From Candidatus Benthicola azotiphorus (GTDB lineage: Bacteria; Gemmatimonadota; Gemmatimonadetes; Palauibacterales; Palauibacteraceae), in the NCBI GenBank assembly GCA_947581745.1, contig CANPVW010000123.1, positions 1 through 15,984 on the forward strand: a DNA stretch of 15,984 bases, read 5' to 3'. Made by a program: the position numbers and the translations under genes. Shown here piece after piece: positions 1-6,807 of the stretch (position 1 is its first letter; each line of letters begins with the position of its first letter). The notes under the pieces were generated by a model. That model was not told the DNA's origin, made no database searches, and saw only the letters and a list, made by a program, of their open reading frames with translations.

Positions 1-1
1 A

Positions 2-151
2 ATCGTATTCTCGGATAGCCTGGCGGTCACGGCTCCAGCTCGTACCGCGGACATCATCTACGACGGGGCGCTTTCGGAAGCTTTCCTGCGTCAGGTTGTT
101 GTCGCGCTCGACCTGGGACGCGAGCAATCATGGGTCGCGCCGGCCTACTGA
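2..151 (+). CDS. C-terminal end of an unidentified protein (partial, 5' end outside window)
   Basis: An open frame enters from the left edge and runs for 49 codons to a TGA at 149-151. The residues look like genuine protein, with a segment reading ALSEAFLRQVVVALDLG followed by a short tail ending WVAPAY, and the third codon positions are GC-rich like the other genes here. I do not recognise the family from this tail, and no catalytic motif is visible. The next real gene starts 250 bp downstream, so it is probably the end of a transcription unit. It is accepted as coding because of its codon composition and because the frame is open from the edge; the function is unknown. Confidence 0.55.
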   Translation: MVFSDSLAVTAPARTADIIYDGALSEAFLRQVVVALDLGREQSWVAPAY

Positions 152-205
152 GGCGCGATTGAAGGAACCGGGACGATTGCAGCAGTCGAACCTCGTGGCG
201 CGGCC

Positions 206-345
206 AAGGCGGCCCTCATAGCGCACGCGAAGAAACTCGGAGTGATGTACGCCCCGCGAGGGATTCGCGTGAACGCGATCGCTCCGGGGTCGATAGACTT
301 CCCCCGGGTGAGTCTGGGCCACGGTCAGGGAGGAGCGGCCCGAGG
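206..345 (+). pseudogene. Decayed fragment of a short-chain dehydrogenase (paralogue of the SDR at 3912-4673)
   Basis: This 140-bp piece matches positions 4380-4518 of the intact SDR gene downstream, with about 85% identity by hand count. It includes a 40-bp stretch (249-288 versus 4423-4462) with no difference at all. It encodes the SDR segment from the lysine of the YxxxK motif through the RVNAIAPGS motif to DFP. A one-base insertion just after the DFP codons breaks the reading frame relative to the intact copy, and the Rossmann half and the C-terminus are missing. There is no start codon or ribosome site of its own. It is a remnant of a duplicated or related SDR, lying directly upstream of the epimerase gene. 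Confidence 0.8.
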
Positions 346-401
346 CGCCTTTCCGCCGCAGAGTGGCGTGTGCACGCCCCTGGCATCCAACCGAGGTATC
401 C

Positions 402-1433
402 ATGAGCAGAGTTCTCGTCACCGGCGGATCGGGCTTCATCGGAAGCCATGCGCTCCTGCAGCTGCTTGCGGGGGGCTACGAAGCACGCACGACCGTGCGC
501 AGTTTATCGCGTGAAGGGGAGGTCCGGAGCCTTCTGAGGACCGGCGGGATCGAGCCGGACGATCACCCCCTCTACTTCGTCGCCGCAGATCTCGGAGAGG
601 ACGCCGGCTGGAAGGAGGCCGTCGAGGGGTGTGAATACGTGTTGCACGTCGCTTCGCCCTTCCCGGCCTCGCTGCCCAGGCACGAGGACGAGTTGATCGT
701 GCCGGCACGCGGCGGCGCGCTGCGGGTCCTGCGAGCGGCGCGAGACGCGGGAGTCCGGCGCGTCGTGATGACCTCGTCCTTCGCGGCAGTCGGTTATGGC
801 CACGCTCCACGAGACAGGCCCTTCGACGAGTCGAGCTGGACGAACCAGGAGGGTCGGGCGGTAACCCCGTACGTGAAGTCGAAGACCATGGCCGAGCGTG
901 CGGCGTGGGACTTCATCGACGCGGAAGGTGGAGACCCGGAACTGTCGGTCGTGAATCCCGTGGCCGTGTTCGGTCCCGTTCTCGGGCCGGACTACTCGAC
1001 CTCGATCCTCTTGATCCAGCGGTTGTTGGACGGTGCGATGCCCGGTTGTCCAAGGCTTTCGTTCGGCGTCGTCGACGTACGGGACGTCGTGGATCTCCAC
1101 CTCCGCGCCATGACGCATCCGGCGGCCCGGGGAGAGCGTTTCCTCGCCGTCTCCGGGGCTTCGATGTCGATCCTCGAAATGGCGGAGACACTGAGGGAGC
1201 AGTTGGGCGAGGCCGCGAGCCGGGCGCCGACCCGAGAGCTTCCGAACTGGCTCGTGCGGCTGGTCGCGATCTTCGATCGCGAGATCCGATCGATCACGCC
1301 GGAACTCGGCCAACACAAGGAGGCGACGAACGAGAAGGCGCGTGACCTGCTTGGCTGGGTGCCGCGGCCGCCGGAAGACGCGATCGTCGCTACCGCGGAG
1401 AGCCTCATTCGGTTGGGCCTGGTGGAATCGTAG
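402..1433 (+). CDS. NAD(P)-dependent epimerase/dehydratase family reductase (dihydroflavonol-reductase-like)
   Basis: This 343-residue cytosolic protein is an extended SDR. The nucleotide-binding motif TGGSGFIG is at residues 7-14, the acidic DL pair at 63-64, the catalytic serine region VVMTSS at 121-126 and the catalytic pair Tyr157/Lys161 in YVKSK. The segment reading VVNPVAVFGPVLG after the active site is typical of the dihydroflavonol-4-reductase/aldehyde-reductase branch, which reduces a carbonyl using NAD(P)H; the substrate here cannot be read. The ATG at 402 is chosen because GAGGT lies five to nine bases upstream and the TGGxGFIG motif then sits at the usual distance from the N-terminus. 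The frame is also open further upstream to 363, but that part encodes no fold-like sequence. It stands alone, after the SDR remnant and about 95 bp before the leader ORF of rsgA. Confidence 0.88.
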   Translation: MSRVLVTGGSGFIGSHALLQLLAGGYEARTTVRSLSREGEVRSLLRTGGIEPDDHPLYFVAADLGEDAGWKEAVEGCEYVLHVASPFPASLPRHEDELIVPARGGALRVLRAARDAGVRRVVMTSSFAAVGYGHAPRDRPFDESSWTNQEGRAVTPYVKSKTMAERAAWDFIDAEGGDPELSVVNPVAVFGPVLGPDYSTSILLIQRLLDGAMPGCPRLSFGVVDVRDVVDLHLRAMTHPAARGERFLAVSGASMSILEMAETLREQLGEAASRAPTRELPNWLVRLVAIFDREIRSITPELGQHKEATNEKARDLLGWVPRPPEDAIVATAESLIRLGLVES

Positions 1434-1499
1434 CGGTGGCATTCCGCGGCAGCCACGAACTCCCGCACTCATGGCCACGCCGATTGAGAAGTAGATTGA

Positions 1500-1513
1500 G
1501 GATGGTGCCATCC
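1500..1513. repeat. Short inverted repeat upstream of the rsgA leader ORF
   Basis: GGATG and CATCC are separated by GTGC and can form a compact hairpin. It ends seven bases before the AGGAG ribosome site that serves the ORF at 1530. It could be a regulatory hairpin or operator, or chance; there is no T-tract that would make it a convincing terminator. Confidence 0.25.
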
Positions 1514-1529
1514 TTTCCCAGGAGAAGCC

Positions 1530-1604
1530 ATGATCTCGCGTCGCACCGTCGCCGTGCTCATCAGCGTCGCGTACCCAGGCCTCGTCCCCGGAGTCCAGTC
1601 GTGA
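1530..1604 (+). CDS. 24-codon leader ORF overlapping the rsgA start
   Basis: An ATG at 1530 preceded by AGGAG (1520-1524, five-base spacing) opens a 24-residue frame that begins MISRRTVAVLISVAYPG and ends PGVQS. It has a basic N-terminus and a hydrophobic core, like the start of a secreted protein. Its TGA (1602-1604) overlaps the GTG start of rsgA (1601) in a GTGA arrangement. The ribosome site here is stronger than the one directly in front of rsgA, so it may act as a translational coupling leader. Alternatively it is the surviving signal-peptide end of a gene whose body was deleted. I see no known leader-peptide family. Confidence 0.45.
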   Translation: MISRRTVAVLISVAYPGLVPGVQS

Positions 1605-2683
1605 GCGACCCCCTCGCCGCGCTTGGCTGGGACGACGATTGGGCGGCGACCTTCGCAAGCCTGGAGCTATCGGAGGCGCGACCGGCCCGAGTCACGTCCC
1701 AGCACCGCAACCGCTGGATGGTTCACACCGAAGCCGGGCCTCAGGCGGCGCGGCTCGTCGGCTCGGAGCTGGCCGACGTGAGGCCCGTGACCGGGGACTG
1801 GGTCGCGTGCGTGCCGGGGCCGCAGGACGCGGATCCGCTCTCCATCTTCGGCGTTCTCCCGCGTCGATCCGCCGTCGTCCGCGGTTCCGCCGGCGAGTCG
1901 CAGTCCCGGCAGGTGCTGGCCGCCAACGTGGACGTGCTGTGGATCGTCCAGGCGCTCGATACGCCTCCGAACCTCAGAAGCCTGGAGCGCTATCTGGCCG
2001 TGGCCTGGGAGAGCGGAGCCTCGCCGGAGTTCGTGCTGACCAAGGCCGATCTGGCCGAGGACCTGCCCGGAGCGATCGACTCCGTGGGCGCGATCGCCTT
2101 CGGCACGCCCGTCCGCGTGGTCAGCATTCACGATCTCATGGCGCTCGACGCTCTTCGGGAGAGCCTCATCCCCGGAAGGACCGTGGCACTGCTCGGGCCC
2201 TCCGGCGCCGGCAAGTCGACTCTCATCAATCGGGTCTCAGAATCGGACCTCGCGGAGACCGCTGAGGTGAGGCAAGGAGACCGGAAAGGTCGGCACACGA
2301 CGACCGGGAGGGAGCTCTTCAGGATCCACAACGGCGCGTTGCTGCTCGATACCCCCGGAATGCGCGAGCTCAGGGTGCTGGATCTGGACGAAGGACTCGG
2401 TCACGCCTTTCCGGAGATCGATGAGCTCTCCGCGGCATGCCGGTTCCGGGATTGCTCGCATCGCGCCGAGCCGGGATGTGCTGTACTGGCCGCAGTGGAA
2501 CAGGGACGGCTCGGCGAGGACCGCCTGGCGAGCTTTCGGAAGCTACAGGCCGAGGCGGCCTACGAACGACGACGCGTAGACCCGCACGCCCGTGCCGAGC
2601 ACGTGGCCGAACACAAGACGGCGTTGCGAACCCTCAGATATCACCCGAAGTACAGTAAGGGCGACGAAAACGATACGAGCTGA
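1601..2683 (+). CDS. rsgA: Small ribosomal subunit biogenesis GTPase RsgA (YjeQ family)
   Basis: This 360-residue protein is a circularly permuted GTPase that checks late maturation of the 30S ribosomal subunit and is released on GTP hydrolysis. The motifs appear in permuted order: G4 TKAD at residues 147-150, G1/P-loop GPSGAGKST at 199-207, the switch region KGRHTTT at 229-235 and G3 DTPG at 250-253. The zinc knuckle follows with Cys280, Cys285, His287 and Cys293 (CRFRDCSH then EPGC). The N-terminal 110 residues fit the OB-fold, including a PVTGDWVAC segment. The GTG at 1601 (GGAG at 1590-1593) is preferred because upstream codons in the same frame are arginine/proline-rich and unlike the family. 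The length is normal. The gene is usually single and housekeeping, so its presence argues that this is chromosome rather than plasmid. Confidence 0.96.
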   Translation: MSDPLAALGWDDDWAATFASLELSEARPARVTSQHRNRWMVHTEAGPQAARLVGSELADVRPVTGDWVACVPGPQDADPLSIFGVLPRRSAVVRGSAGESQSRQVLAANVDVLWIVQALDTPPNLRSLERYLAVAWESGASPEFVLTKADLAEDLPGAIDSVGAIAFGTPVRVVSIHDLMALDALRESLIPGRTVALLGPSGAGKSTLINRVSESDLAETAEVRQGDRKGRHTTTGRELFRIHNGALLLDTPGMRELRVLDLDEGLGHAFPEIDELSAACRFRDCSHRAEPGCAVLAAVEQGRLGEDRLASFRKLQAEAAYERRRVDPHARAEHVAEHKTALRTLRYHPKYSKGDENDTS

Positions 2684-2728
2684 CCGCTCTCTCTTTCGGA
2701 ACGCCTCATCACTACAGGCGGAGTACCG

Positions 2729-3115
2729 ATGCTACGACGAATCCTGCTGGTGATCGTCGTTCTCGTTCTCCTCGCATTCGCGGCGCTCGGCCTGAAGGGC
2801 GGCGTGCAAGACCTTCCGGTGTCCGAGACCGCGGGACAGACAGTTCAGTCAGTCATGCAGCTGGCGTATGGCGCGTTCGCTCTCCTGTGCGCGGTGACCA
2901 CGTTCCGGGGTCGCCGATGGGCACGCTTCAGCAGGATGGGGTGGATCGTGAGCTGTGCTCTCGCGGCCGGGCTGGCTTCGGTAGTATGGGGCGGCATGAC
3001 ACTGGCGACCGGCTTCCTCGCCGGTGCCGGAGGCGCCGCGATGGCGTTCGTGGTCACATGGCTCCTGGAAGTCGGAGCGCGCGATCTGACGAACCTCCGA
3101 GCCGAGAAGCCATGA
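2729..3115 (+). CDS. Small four-helix membrane protein of unknown function
   Basis: The gene encodes a 128-residue protein with four predicted membrane segments at roughly residues 4-22, 42-58, 70-89 and 92-113. A short soluble loop (KGGVQDLPVSETAGQ) follows the first, and a basic turn (RGRRWARFSR) separates the second and third. The C-terminal tail is charged. A GGCGGAG ribosome site lies about six bases before the ATG. No catalytic motif or family signature is recognised. It follows rsgA by 45 bp and could be co-transcribed with it, but nothing in the sequence links the functions. Inner-membrane location is inferred from hydrophobicity. Confidence 0.7.
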   Translation: MLRRILLVIVVLVLLAFAALGLKGGVQDLPVSETAGQTVQSVMQLAYGAFALLCAVTTFRGRRWARFSRMGWIVSCALAAGLASVVWGGMTLATGFLAGAGGAAMAFVVTWLLEVGARDLTNLRAEKP

Positions 3116-3235
3116 CCGCTGGATTGAGACGACGTGGATTGGGCCGGCGTCGAGGACGCGGCTTCGTGCCGGACGAGGATTCGCTTACTATGGCAGGGCG
3201 TCACCCGACGATCCGTCAGCCGGAATGGAACTCCA

Positions 3236-3832
3236 ATGCGAGGAATGGGCAGGGTTCTGACAGCTCTGGCAGTGCTGACCTGGGCGAGCTGCGCGAAGCA
3301 GCAGAGTCCAGCTGCCTTTGTCGAGCGTTACCTGGAGCTTCATCGGTCAAGAGATGTCGACGCGCTGCTGGCCCTGCACACTGCCGATGCCGAGTTCGTG
3401 ATTCCCGGGCAGGAGCCACTGCGCGGCACCGCCGCGCTTCGTGACCTCTTTGAGTGGGACGCAGTACTCGGGTCGGAGTTGGTGATGAGTGGCATTCGCT
3501 CCGACGCTGACACCATTCTCATTGATTCAGTAATCGAACGGAACAAGTGGTTCCAGGCTCTCGGCCTGGTCGAGGTTCGTCACAGGGCCGGCACGAGGAT
3601 CGTGCTTCGGGACGGACGTATCGCCGCCACGTATCCGGCAGCGTTCGACGACGAGACGCAGCGACGCCTGATGGACCGGTTCCAGCCGTTGTTGCGATGG
3701 CTGGGCGAACATCGGCGGGAGGCCCTGGATCAGCTCCTTCCTGGCGGGAAGTTCCGATACGATGCTGCAACCGCCAGGCTCTGGCTCGAGGTCCTGGCCG
3801 AATGGAATACCTCACGACGGCCGGACGGGTAA
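3236..3832 (+). CDS. NTF2/SnoaL-like lipoprotein
   Basis: This 198-residue protein starts with a lipoprotein signal (MRGMGRVLTALAVLTWASC); the lipobox cysteine is residue 19. The following part, with AAFVERYLELHRSRDVDALLALHTADAEFVIPG and then LRGTAALRDLFEWD, has the order of helices and the aspartate-rich pattern of the NTF2/SnoaL fold, a cone-shaped pocket used for small-ligand binding or isomerase-type reactions. The last 50 residues go beyond the usual domain and are rich in arginine and tryptophan. The ATG at 3236 is chosen over the upstream in-frame start at 3134 because it begins the signal peptide and has GGAA five bases before it. The substrate is unknown. It stands alone, 120 bp after the small membrane-protein gene. 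Confidence 0.75.
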   Translation: MRGMGRVLTALAVLTWASCAKQQSPAAFVERYLELHRSRDVDALLALHTADAEFVIPGQEPLRGTAALRDLFEWDAVLGSELVMSGIRSDADTILIDSVIERNKWFQALGLVEVRHRAGTRIVLRDGRIAATYPAAFDDETQRRLMDRFQPLLRWLGEHRREALDQLLPGGKFRYDAATARLWLEVLAEWNTSRRPDG

Positions 3833-3858
3833 GACGGACCGAACTGTTGCTGCACGCC

Positions 3859-3881
3859 GCGAAGCGAGTGGAGAGCTTCGC
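3859..3881. repeat. Perfect 7-bp inverted repeat in the gap before the SDR gene
   Basis: GCGAAGC (3859-3865) and GCTTCGC (3875-3881) flank a nine-base loop in the 79-bp gap between the lipoprotein gene and the SDR gene. It may be a transcript-end hairpin of the lipoprotein gene or an operator for the SDR. It has no downstream T-run, so an intrinsic terminator is not well supported. Confidence 0.3.
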
Positions 3882-3911
3882 CGTCATGTTCGATAACGAT
3901 TGGAGGGCCTG

Positions 3912-4673
3912 TTGAACCTCGGATTGAAGGACTTGAACTGCGTCGTGCTTGGGGGGAGCCGAGGGATCGGCCGCGCGATCGCCCTCGGGCTCGCCGAAGA
4001 AGGTGCCAATGTCTCCATCTGTGCGAGAAGCGAAGAGGCTCTCCACGCCACGGAGTCAGAAATCTCCGCGCTCGGCGTGAAGGTGTATGCCCATCCCTGC
4101 GACGTGGGTGACGCGGTGGACCTTTCTGCCTTCCTCGACGCAACGCGGCGAGCCCTGGGCAGTGTGGACGTCCTCGTGCACAACGCGTCCGCGCTCGCCC
4201 TCGGTCCGAGCCTCTCCGACTGGGAAACCAGTCTGCAAGTGGACCTGATGGCGGGCGTTCGGGCCGCAGAACAGGTCATGCCCTGGATGGAGGAATCCGG
4301 GGGTGGCTCCATCCTGTTCGTGTCTTCCACCTCCGGATTGGAAGCCGATCCCGCACCCGACTTCGGGTACACTGCTGCCAAGGCAGCGCTCATCGCGCAC
4401 GCCAAGAAGCTGGCTGTGATGCACGCCCCGCGAGGGATTCGCGTGAACGCGATCGCTCCGGGATCGACAGACTTCCCTGGAGGAGTCTGGTCCATGATCA
4501 GAGAGAAGCAGCCCGAGGTATACGAGAGCGTCCGGGCTTCGATTCCGTGGGGCCGGCTCGGCACCCCGGAGGAGGTCGCAGATGTCGCGGTGTTCCTGGT
4601 GTCGCCCCGAGCCGCGTGGATCTCCGGCGAGTGCCTGTGCGTCGATGGAGCCCAGCATCGTGGGATGCGTTGA
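3912..4673 (+). CDS. Classical short-chain dehydrogenase/reductase
   Basis: The gene encodes a 253-residue classical SDR, an NAD(P)H-dependent oxidoreductase of the 3-oxoacyl-ACP-reductase-like type. The dinucleotide motif GGSRGIG is at residues 14-20, the NAG-equivalent reads HNAS at 90-93, the catalytic serine is about 139, and Tyr153 and Lys157 form YTAAK. RVNAIAPG follows as usual. Two deviations are visible: the first motif lacks the normal TG, and the active-site asparagine position appears to be Asp111 (VDLMAG). The TTG at 3912 is chosen because GGAGG (3902-3906) lies five bases before it and the protein then begins MNLGLKDL, typical of this branch. A fragment of a related copy lies at 206-345. 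The substrate is not deducible. Confidence 0.9.
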   Translation: MNLGLKDLNCVVLGGSRGIGRAIALGLAEEGANVSICARSEEALHATESEISALGVKVYAHPCDVGDAVDLSAFLDATRRALGSVDVLVHNASALALGPSLSDWETSLQVDLMAGVRAAEQVMPWMEESGGGSILFVSSTSGLEADPAPDFGYTAAKAALIAHAKKLAVMHAPRGIRVNAIAPGSTDFPGGVWSMIREKQPEVYESVRASIPWGRLGTPEEVADVAVFLVSPRAAWISGECLCVDGAQHRGMR

Positions 4674-4722
4674 TCAGCCATCGTTTCCGTCCAAGAAGAG
4701 TCAGGTGGACAGCTCCGAGCTC

Positions 4723-5145
4723 ATGAGCAAGATCTTCTTCTACGGCCTGTTCATGGATCGGTCGCTTCTCACGGAGAAGGGTCTTCATCCGGAGATTGTC
4801 GGGCCCGCAGTGCTACCCGGTTACCGCATCCACATCGGCGAGCGAGCAACGTTGCTGCGATCCGTTTCGAGTCGCGCCTATGGAATCGTGATGGAGCTCG
4901 CCGACCAGGAAGCTCGCGCGCTCTACTCGGAACCGAGCGTACGCGAGTACATGCGAGAACGCGTGCACGTGGAGCTGTTGGACACAAGCGAAGCTGTCGA
5001 GGCGTACTGCTACAACCTGCCGGGCGAGTTGGGCCTGGCCGGGGCAAATCCCGCGTACGCGATCGAGCTAGCAAAGTTGGTCGAGGCGCTGCAGTTCGAT
5101 TCGGCATACGTCGACGAAATCGCCGCGTTCGGCAAGGTATCGTAG
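4723..5145 (+). CDS. Gamma-glutamylcyclotransferase-like (AIG2/GGCT fold) protein
   Basis: This 140-residue protein starts MSKIFFYGLFMDRSLL, matching the YGxxM entry motif of the gamma-glutamylcyclotransferase fold (residues 7-11). A central AYGIVMELADQEARALYSE segment follows, in which Glu70 sits where the family has its catalytic glutamate. Relatives release 5-oxoproline from gamma-glutamyl compounds, but many members have other or unknown substrates. The ATG at 4723 is used because homology-like sequence starts there. A GTG at 4705 in the same frame has a better-placed purine stretch (AAGAAGAG) and would add six residues, so the exact start is uncertain. It lies 49 bp after the SDR stop and may be co-transcribed. 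Confidence 0.72.
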   Translation: MSKIFFYGLFMDRSLLTEKGLHPEIVGPAVLPGYRIHIGERATLLRSVSSRAYGIVMELADQEARALYSEPSVREYMRERVHVELLDTSEAVEAYCYNLPGELGLAGANPAYAIELAKLVEALQFDSAYVDEIAAFGKVS

Positions 5146-5155
5146 TTCGTATCCG

Positions 5156-5169
5156 CGGGTTCCGACCCG
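5156..5169. repeat. Small hairpin after the cyclotransferase-like gene
   Basis: CGGGT and ACCCG are separated by TCCG, a tight tetraloop hairpin starting 11 bases after the TAG stop at 5145. It lies in the 135-bp gap before the DUF3303 gene. It may mark a transcript end, but there is no T-tract. Confidence 0.25.
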
Positions 5170-5268
5170 GCCGGCGGCAACCCAAACCACGACCGTCAGG
5201 GGGTGAGAGGCCTTCCTGCTGAGGGCGGTGCAGGCGATATAGGGTAAACGAAGTCGGCAACCGAGTCG

Positions 5269-5274
5269 AGGAGG
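5269..5274 (+). promoter_or_regulatory. AGGAGG ribosome site that decides the DUF3303 start
   Basis: A perfect AGGAGG touches an ATG at 5275 with no spacer, which is too close for initiation there. The GTG at 5281 is six bases away, the normal distance, and gives the family-typical N-terminus MKYMISWFER. Confidence 0.75.
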
Positions 5275-5280
5275 ATGTCA

Positions 5281-5595
5281 GTGAAGTACATGATCAGCTG
5301 GTTCGAACGCTCCCAGGGGTCTCCGCTGGAGTACGAGAATGCCCAGAAGCGGATCCTCGAGGTCTTCCGTCCGTGGGAGGCGCCGGACAACTTCAAGATC
5401 GAGGTGTTCGTCATACGTGTGGGCGAGTGGGGTGGGCATATGCTGGTGGAGTGCGACGATCCGGCGACCGTTCACAAGTTCTGCTCGATGCTGCCTGCGT
5501 TTGAATTCCAGGCGCGCCCCGTGATTCCCGTCGAGGAAGCCATCCGGGTCGAACTCGAGGCGATGGCCTGGCGGGACGGACTTACGAGCCAGTGA
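5281..5595 (+). CDS. DUF3303 family protein
   Basis: This 104-residue soluble protein begins MKYMISWFERSQGSPLEYEN and contains the segments FKIEVFVIRVGEWGGHMLVE and FEFQARPVIPVEEA. This arrangement is characteristic of the DUF3303 family, a small alpha/beta-barrel-like fold of unknown biochemical role that is common in soil bacteria. Length and ends match the family as I know it. The start is GTG rather than the ATG two codons upstream, on ribosome-site spacing. It has its own upstream gap of about 135 bp and is probably expressed separately from the cyclotransferase-like gene. No catalytic residues can be assigned. Confidence 0.85.
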   Translation: MKYMISWFERSQGSPLEYENAQKRILEVFRPWEAPDNFKIEVFVIRVGEWGGHMLVECDDPATVHKFCSMLPAFEFQARPVIPVEEAIRVELEAMAWRDGLTSQ

Positions 5596-5649
5596 ACGTG
5601 CGTTTGGCGTGACGCCGGGTCGCTCAAGACTTCGCGGAGGTGCCCTGCC

Positions 5650-6294
5650 ATGGTCGCTCAGCGGGCCGCGGATACGTTGGTCAACCTCGTCGGCCTCGTT
5701 GTCGTCCCGCTGCTGCCATACTACGTGTATCACCGGCGCCGCCATGATCTAAACCTGGCTGAGGTGCTGCGTCGGGCCGGACTTCAGCGGGGTGAGATCA
5801 AGTATGTCTGGCACGCCGTCGGTGCCGTGGCCGCGATCTGTGGGTGGATCTGGCTGTTCCCGCCAAACCTGGAGGTGATGACGCGAGAGGGGGCCGCCCA
5901 ACATTCGTTTGCGGGTGCTGGGATGAGCCTGGATGTGATCTCAGCCGCATTGCTGTACGCTCTGGTTCAAACCGGCTTCGCAGAGGAGTTCCTCTTCCGG
6001 GGCCTGATCGCGGGAAGCTTGAGTCGGCGCATGTCCGTTCTCAAGGCAAACCTGATTCAGTCGGTGATCTTTCTGGCTCCCCACCTTCTGCTGTTGTTCA
6101 TCATGCCCGAGCAATGGCCTCTACTGGTCCTCATCTTTGGTGGCTCGTTGTATCTGGGGTGGCTCCGGATCCGATCTGGATCGATTCTGGGATCCTGGCT
6201 GATCCATGGTGGTGCAAACCTGGCGATGACCCTGTCCGTGCTGGTCCGTACAGTGTCTTCCCAGGCTGTCTTCTCGTTCTGTGGTGCCGTCTGA
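5650..6294 (+). CDS. CPBP family intramembrane glutamic endopeptidase (CAAX-protease-like)
   Basis: This 214-residue membrane protein carries all three conserved motifs of the CPBP/Abi family. EEFLFR has Glu112, Glu113 and Arg117; FLAPH has Phe141 and His145; HGGAN has His186 and Asn190. Membrane segments are visible at about residues 9-26, 53-70, 95-110, 135-151, 155-172 and 180-200. Relatives cleave substrates inside the membrane; bacterial members act in peptide maturation, bacteriocin self-immunity or unknown processes. GGAGG (5636-5640) precedes the ATG by nine bases. No peptide precursor or bacteriocin-like gene is seen beside it, so the substrate is unknown. The last 20 residues are less conserved-looking and end in a cysteine-containing tail. 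Confidence 0.88.
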   Translation: MVAQRAADTLVNLVGLVVVPLLPYYVYHRRRHDLNLAEVLRRAGLQRGEIKYVWHAVGAVAAICGWIWLFPPNLEVMTREGAAQHSFAGAGMSLDVISAALLYALVQTGFAEEFLFRGLIAGSLSRRMSVLKANLIQSVIFLAPHLLLLFIMPEQWPLLVLIFGGSLYLGWLRIRSGSILGSWLIHGGANLAMTLSVLVRTVSSQAVFSFCGAV

Positions 6295-6333
6295 CAAGGA
6301 ATTGCTGCTGCCCCCCACACATCGGAGGTTCAA

Positions 6334-6720
6334 TTGAAGCGTGTCACTGGCATTGGCGGGATCTTCTTCAAGGCGAAGGACGCACCTGCGCTGCAGGCCT
6401 GGTACAAGCGCCATCTCGGGATCGATGTCCAGGAGTGGGGAGGTACCGCGTTCGCCTGGACCGACGCGGATGGCAAGCCCACAGGCGGAACGACCGTCTG
6501 GTGCGTGGGTCCGGAGGAAGGCGACCAGTTTGCTCCGAGCAAGGCCTCCTTCATGGTCAACTACCGCGTTGAAGATCTTCACGCTGTGGTCGCGGCGCTC
6601 AAAGCGGAAGGCTGCAACGTCCTCGACAAGATCGATGACTCTGAATTCGGCAAGTTTGCTTGGGTCATCGATCCCGAGGGAAACAAGGTCGAATTGTGGC
6701 AACCACCTGCCGGTCAATGA
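6334..6720 (+). CDS. VOC superfamily (glyoxalase/dioxygenase fold) protein
   Basis: This 128-residue protein holds two beta-alpha-beta-beta-beta modules of the vicinal oxygen chelate fold. The first starts ITGIGGIFFKA-like (VTGIGGIFFKAKDAPALQAW), followed by YKRHLGID; the second includes FMVNYRVEDLHAVVAALKA and ends DPEGNKVELWQP, where Glu120 is the usual metal-ligand position. The family includes glyoxalase I, ring-cleavage dioxygenases and antibiotic-binding proteins; which applies cannot be read. The start is TTG at 6334, five bases after GGAGG (6324-6328). It follows the CPBP gene by 39 bp. The length is normal for a single-domain VOC protein. Confidence 0.85.
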   Translation: MKRVTGIGGIFFKAKDAPALQAWYKRHLGIDVQEWGGTAFAWTDADGKPTGGTTVWCVGPEEGDQFAPSKASFMVNYRVEDLHAVVAALKAEGCNVLDKIDDSEFGKFAWVIDPEGNKVELWQPPAGQ

Positions 6721-6807
6721 AGCGCCCGATGCGCGAGGCGATCCAGCTCCACGGCGCGGGCTGATGCAGCAAGGAGACTGGAGCTGACGCGCGGAGGCGA
6801 GGAGACG

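Noticed and set aside
504..1658. Long minus-strand open frame opposite the epimerase gene
   Set aside because: Its translation is rich in arginine, histidine and proline with no motif, typical of the antisense shadow of a high-GC gene; the plus-strand product has full SDR motifs.
3163..3191. Possible promoter TTCGTG - 17 bases - TACTAT before the lipoprotein gene at 3236
   Set aside because: The -35 box matches the consensus poorly and the -10 box only moderately; this is not better than chance.
5239..5246. ATAGGGTA motif before the DUF3303 gene, also present at 15662-15669 before the lipoprotein gene
   Set aside because: Two copies of eight bases at similar distances from starts are suggestive, but there is no shared spacing to a -35 box and too few cases to call a promoter class.
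6729..6764. 11-codon frame (MREAIQLHGAG) before the phosphotransferase gene as another leader
   Set aside because: It has no ribosome site, and its stop is more than 40 bases from the next start, so there is no coupling signal.
3859..6807. Integron cassette array suggested by a run of small, unrelated, same-strand genes with short gaps
   Set aside because: The gaps contain no pair of 7-bp core sites (GTTRRRY/RYYYAAC) flanking a long imperfect palindrome, no integrase is visible, and rsgA, a housekeeping gene, is in the same run.
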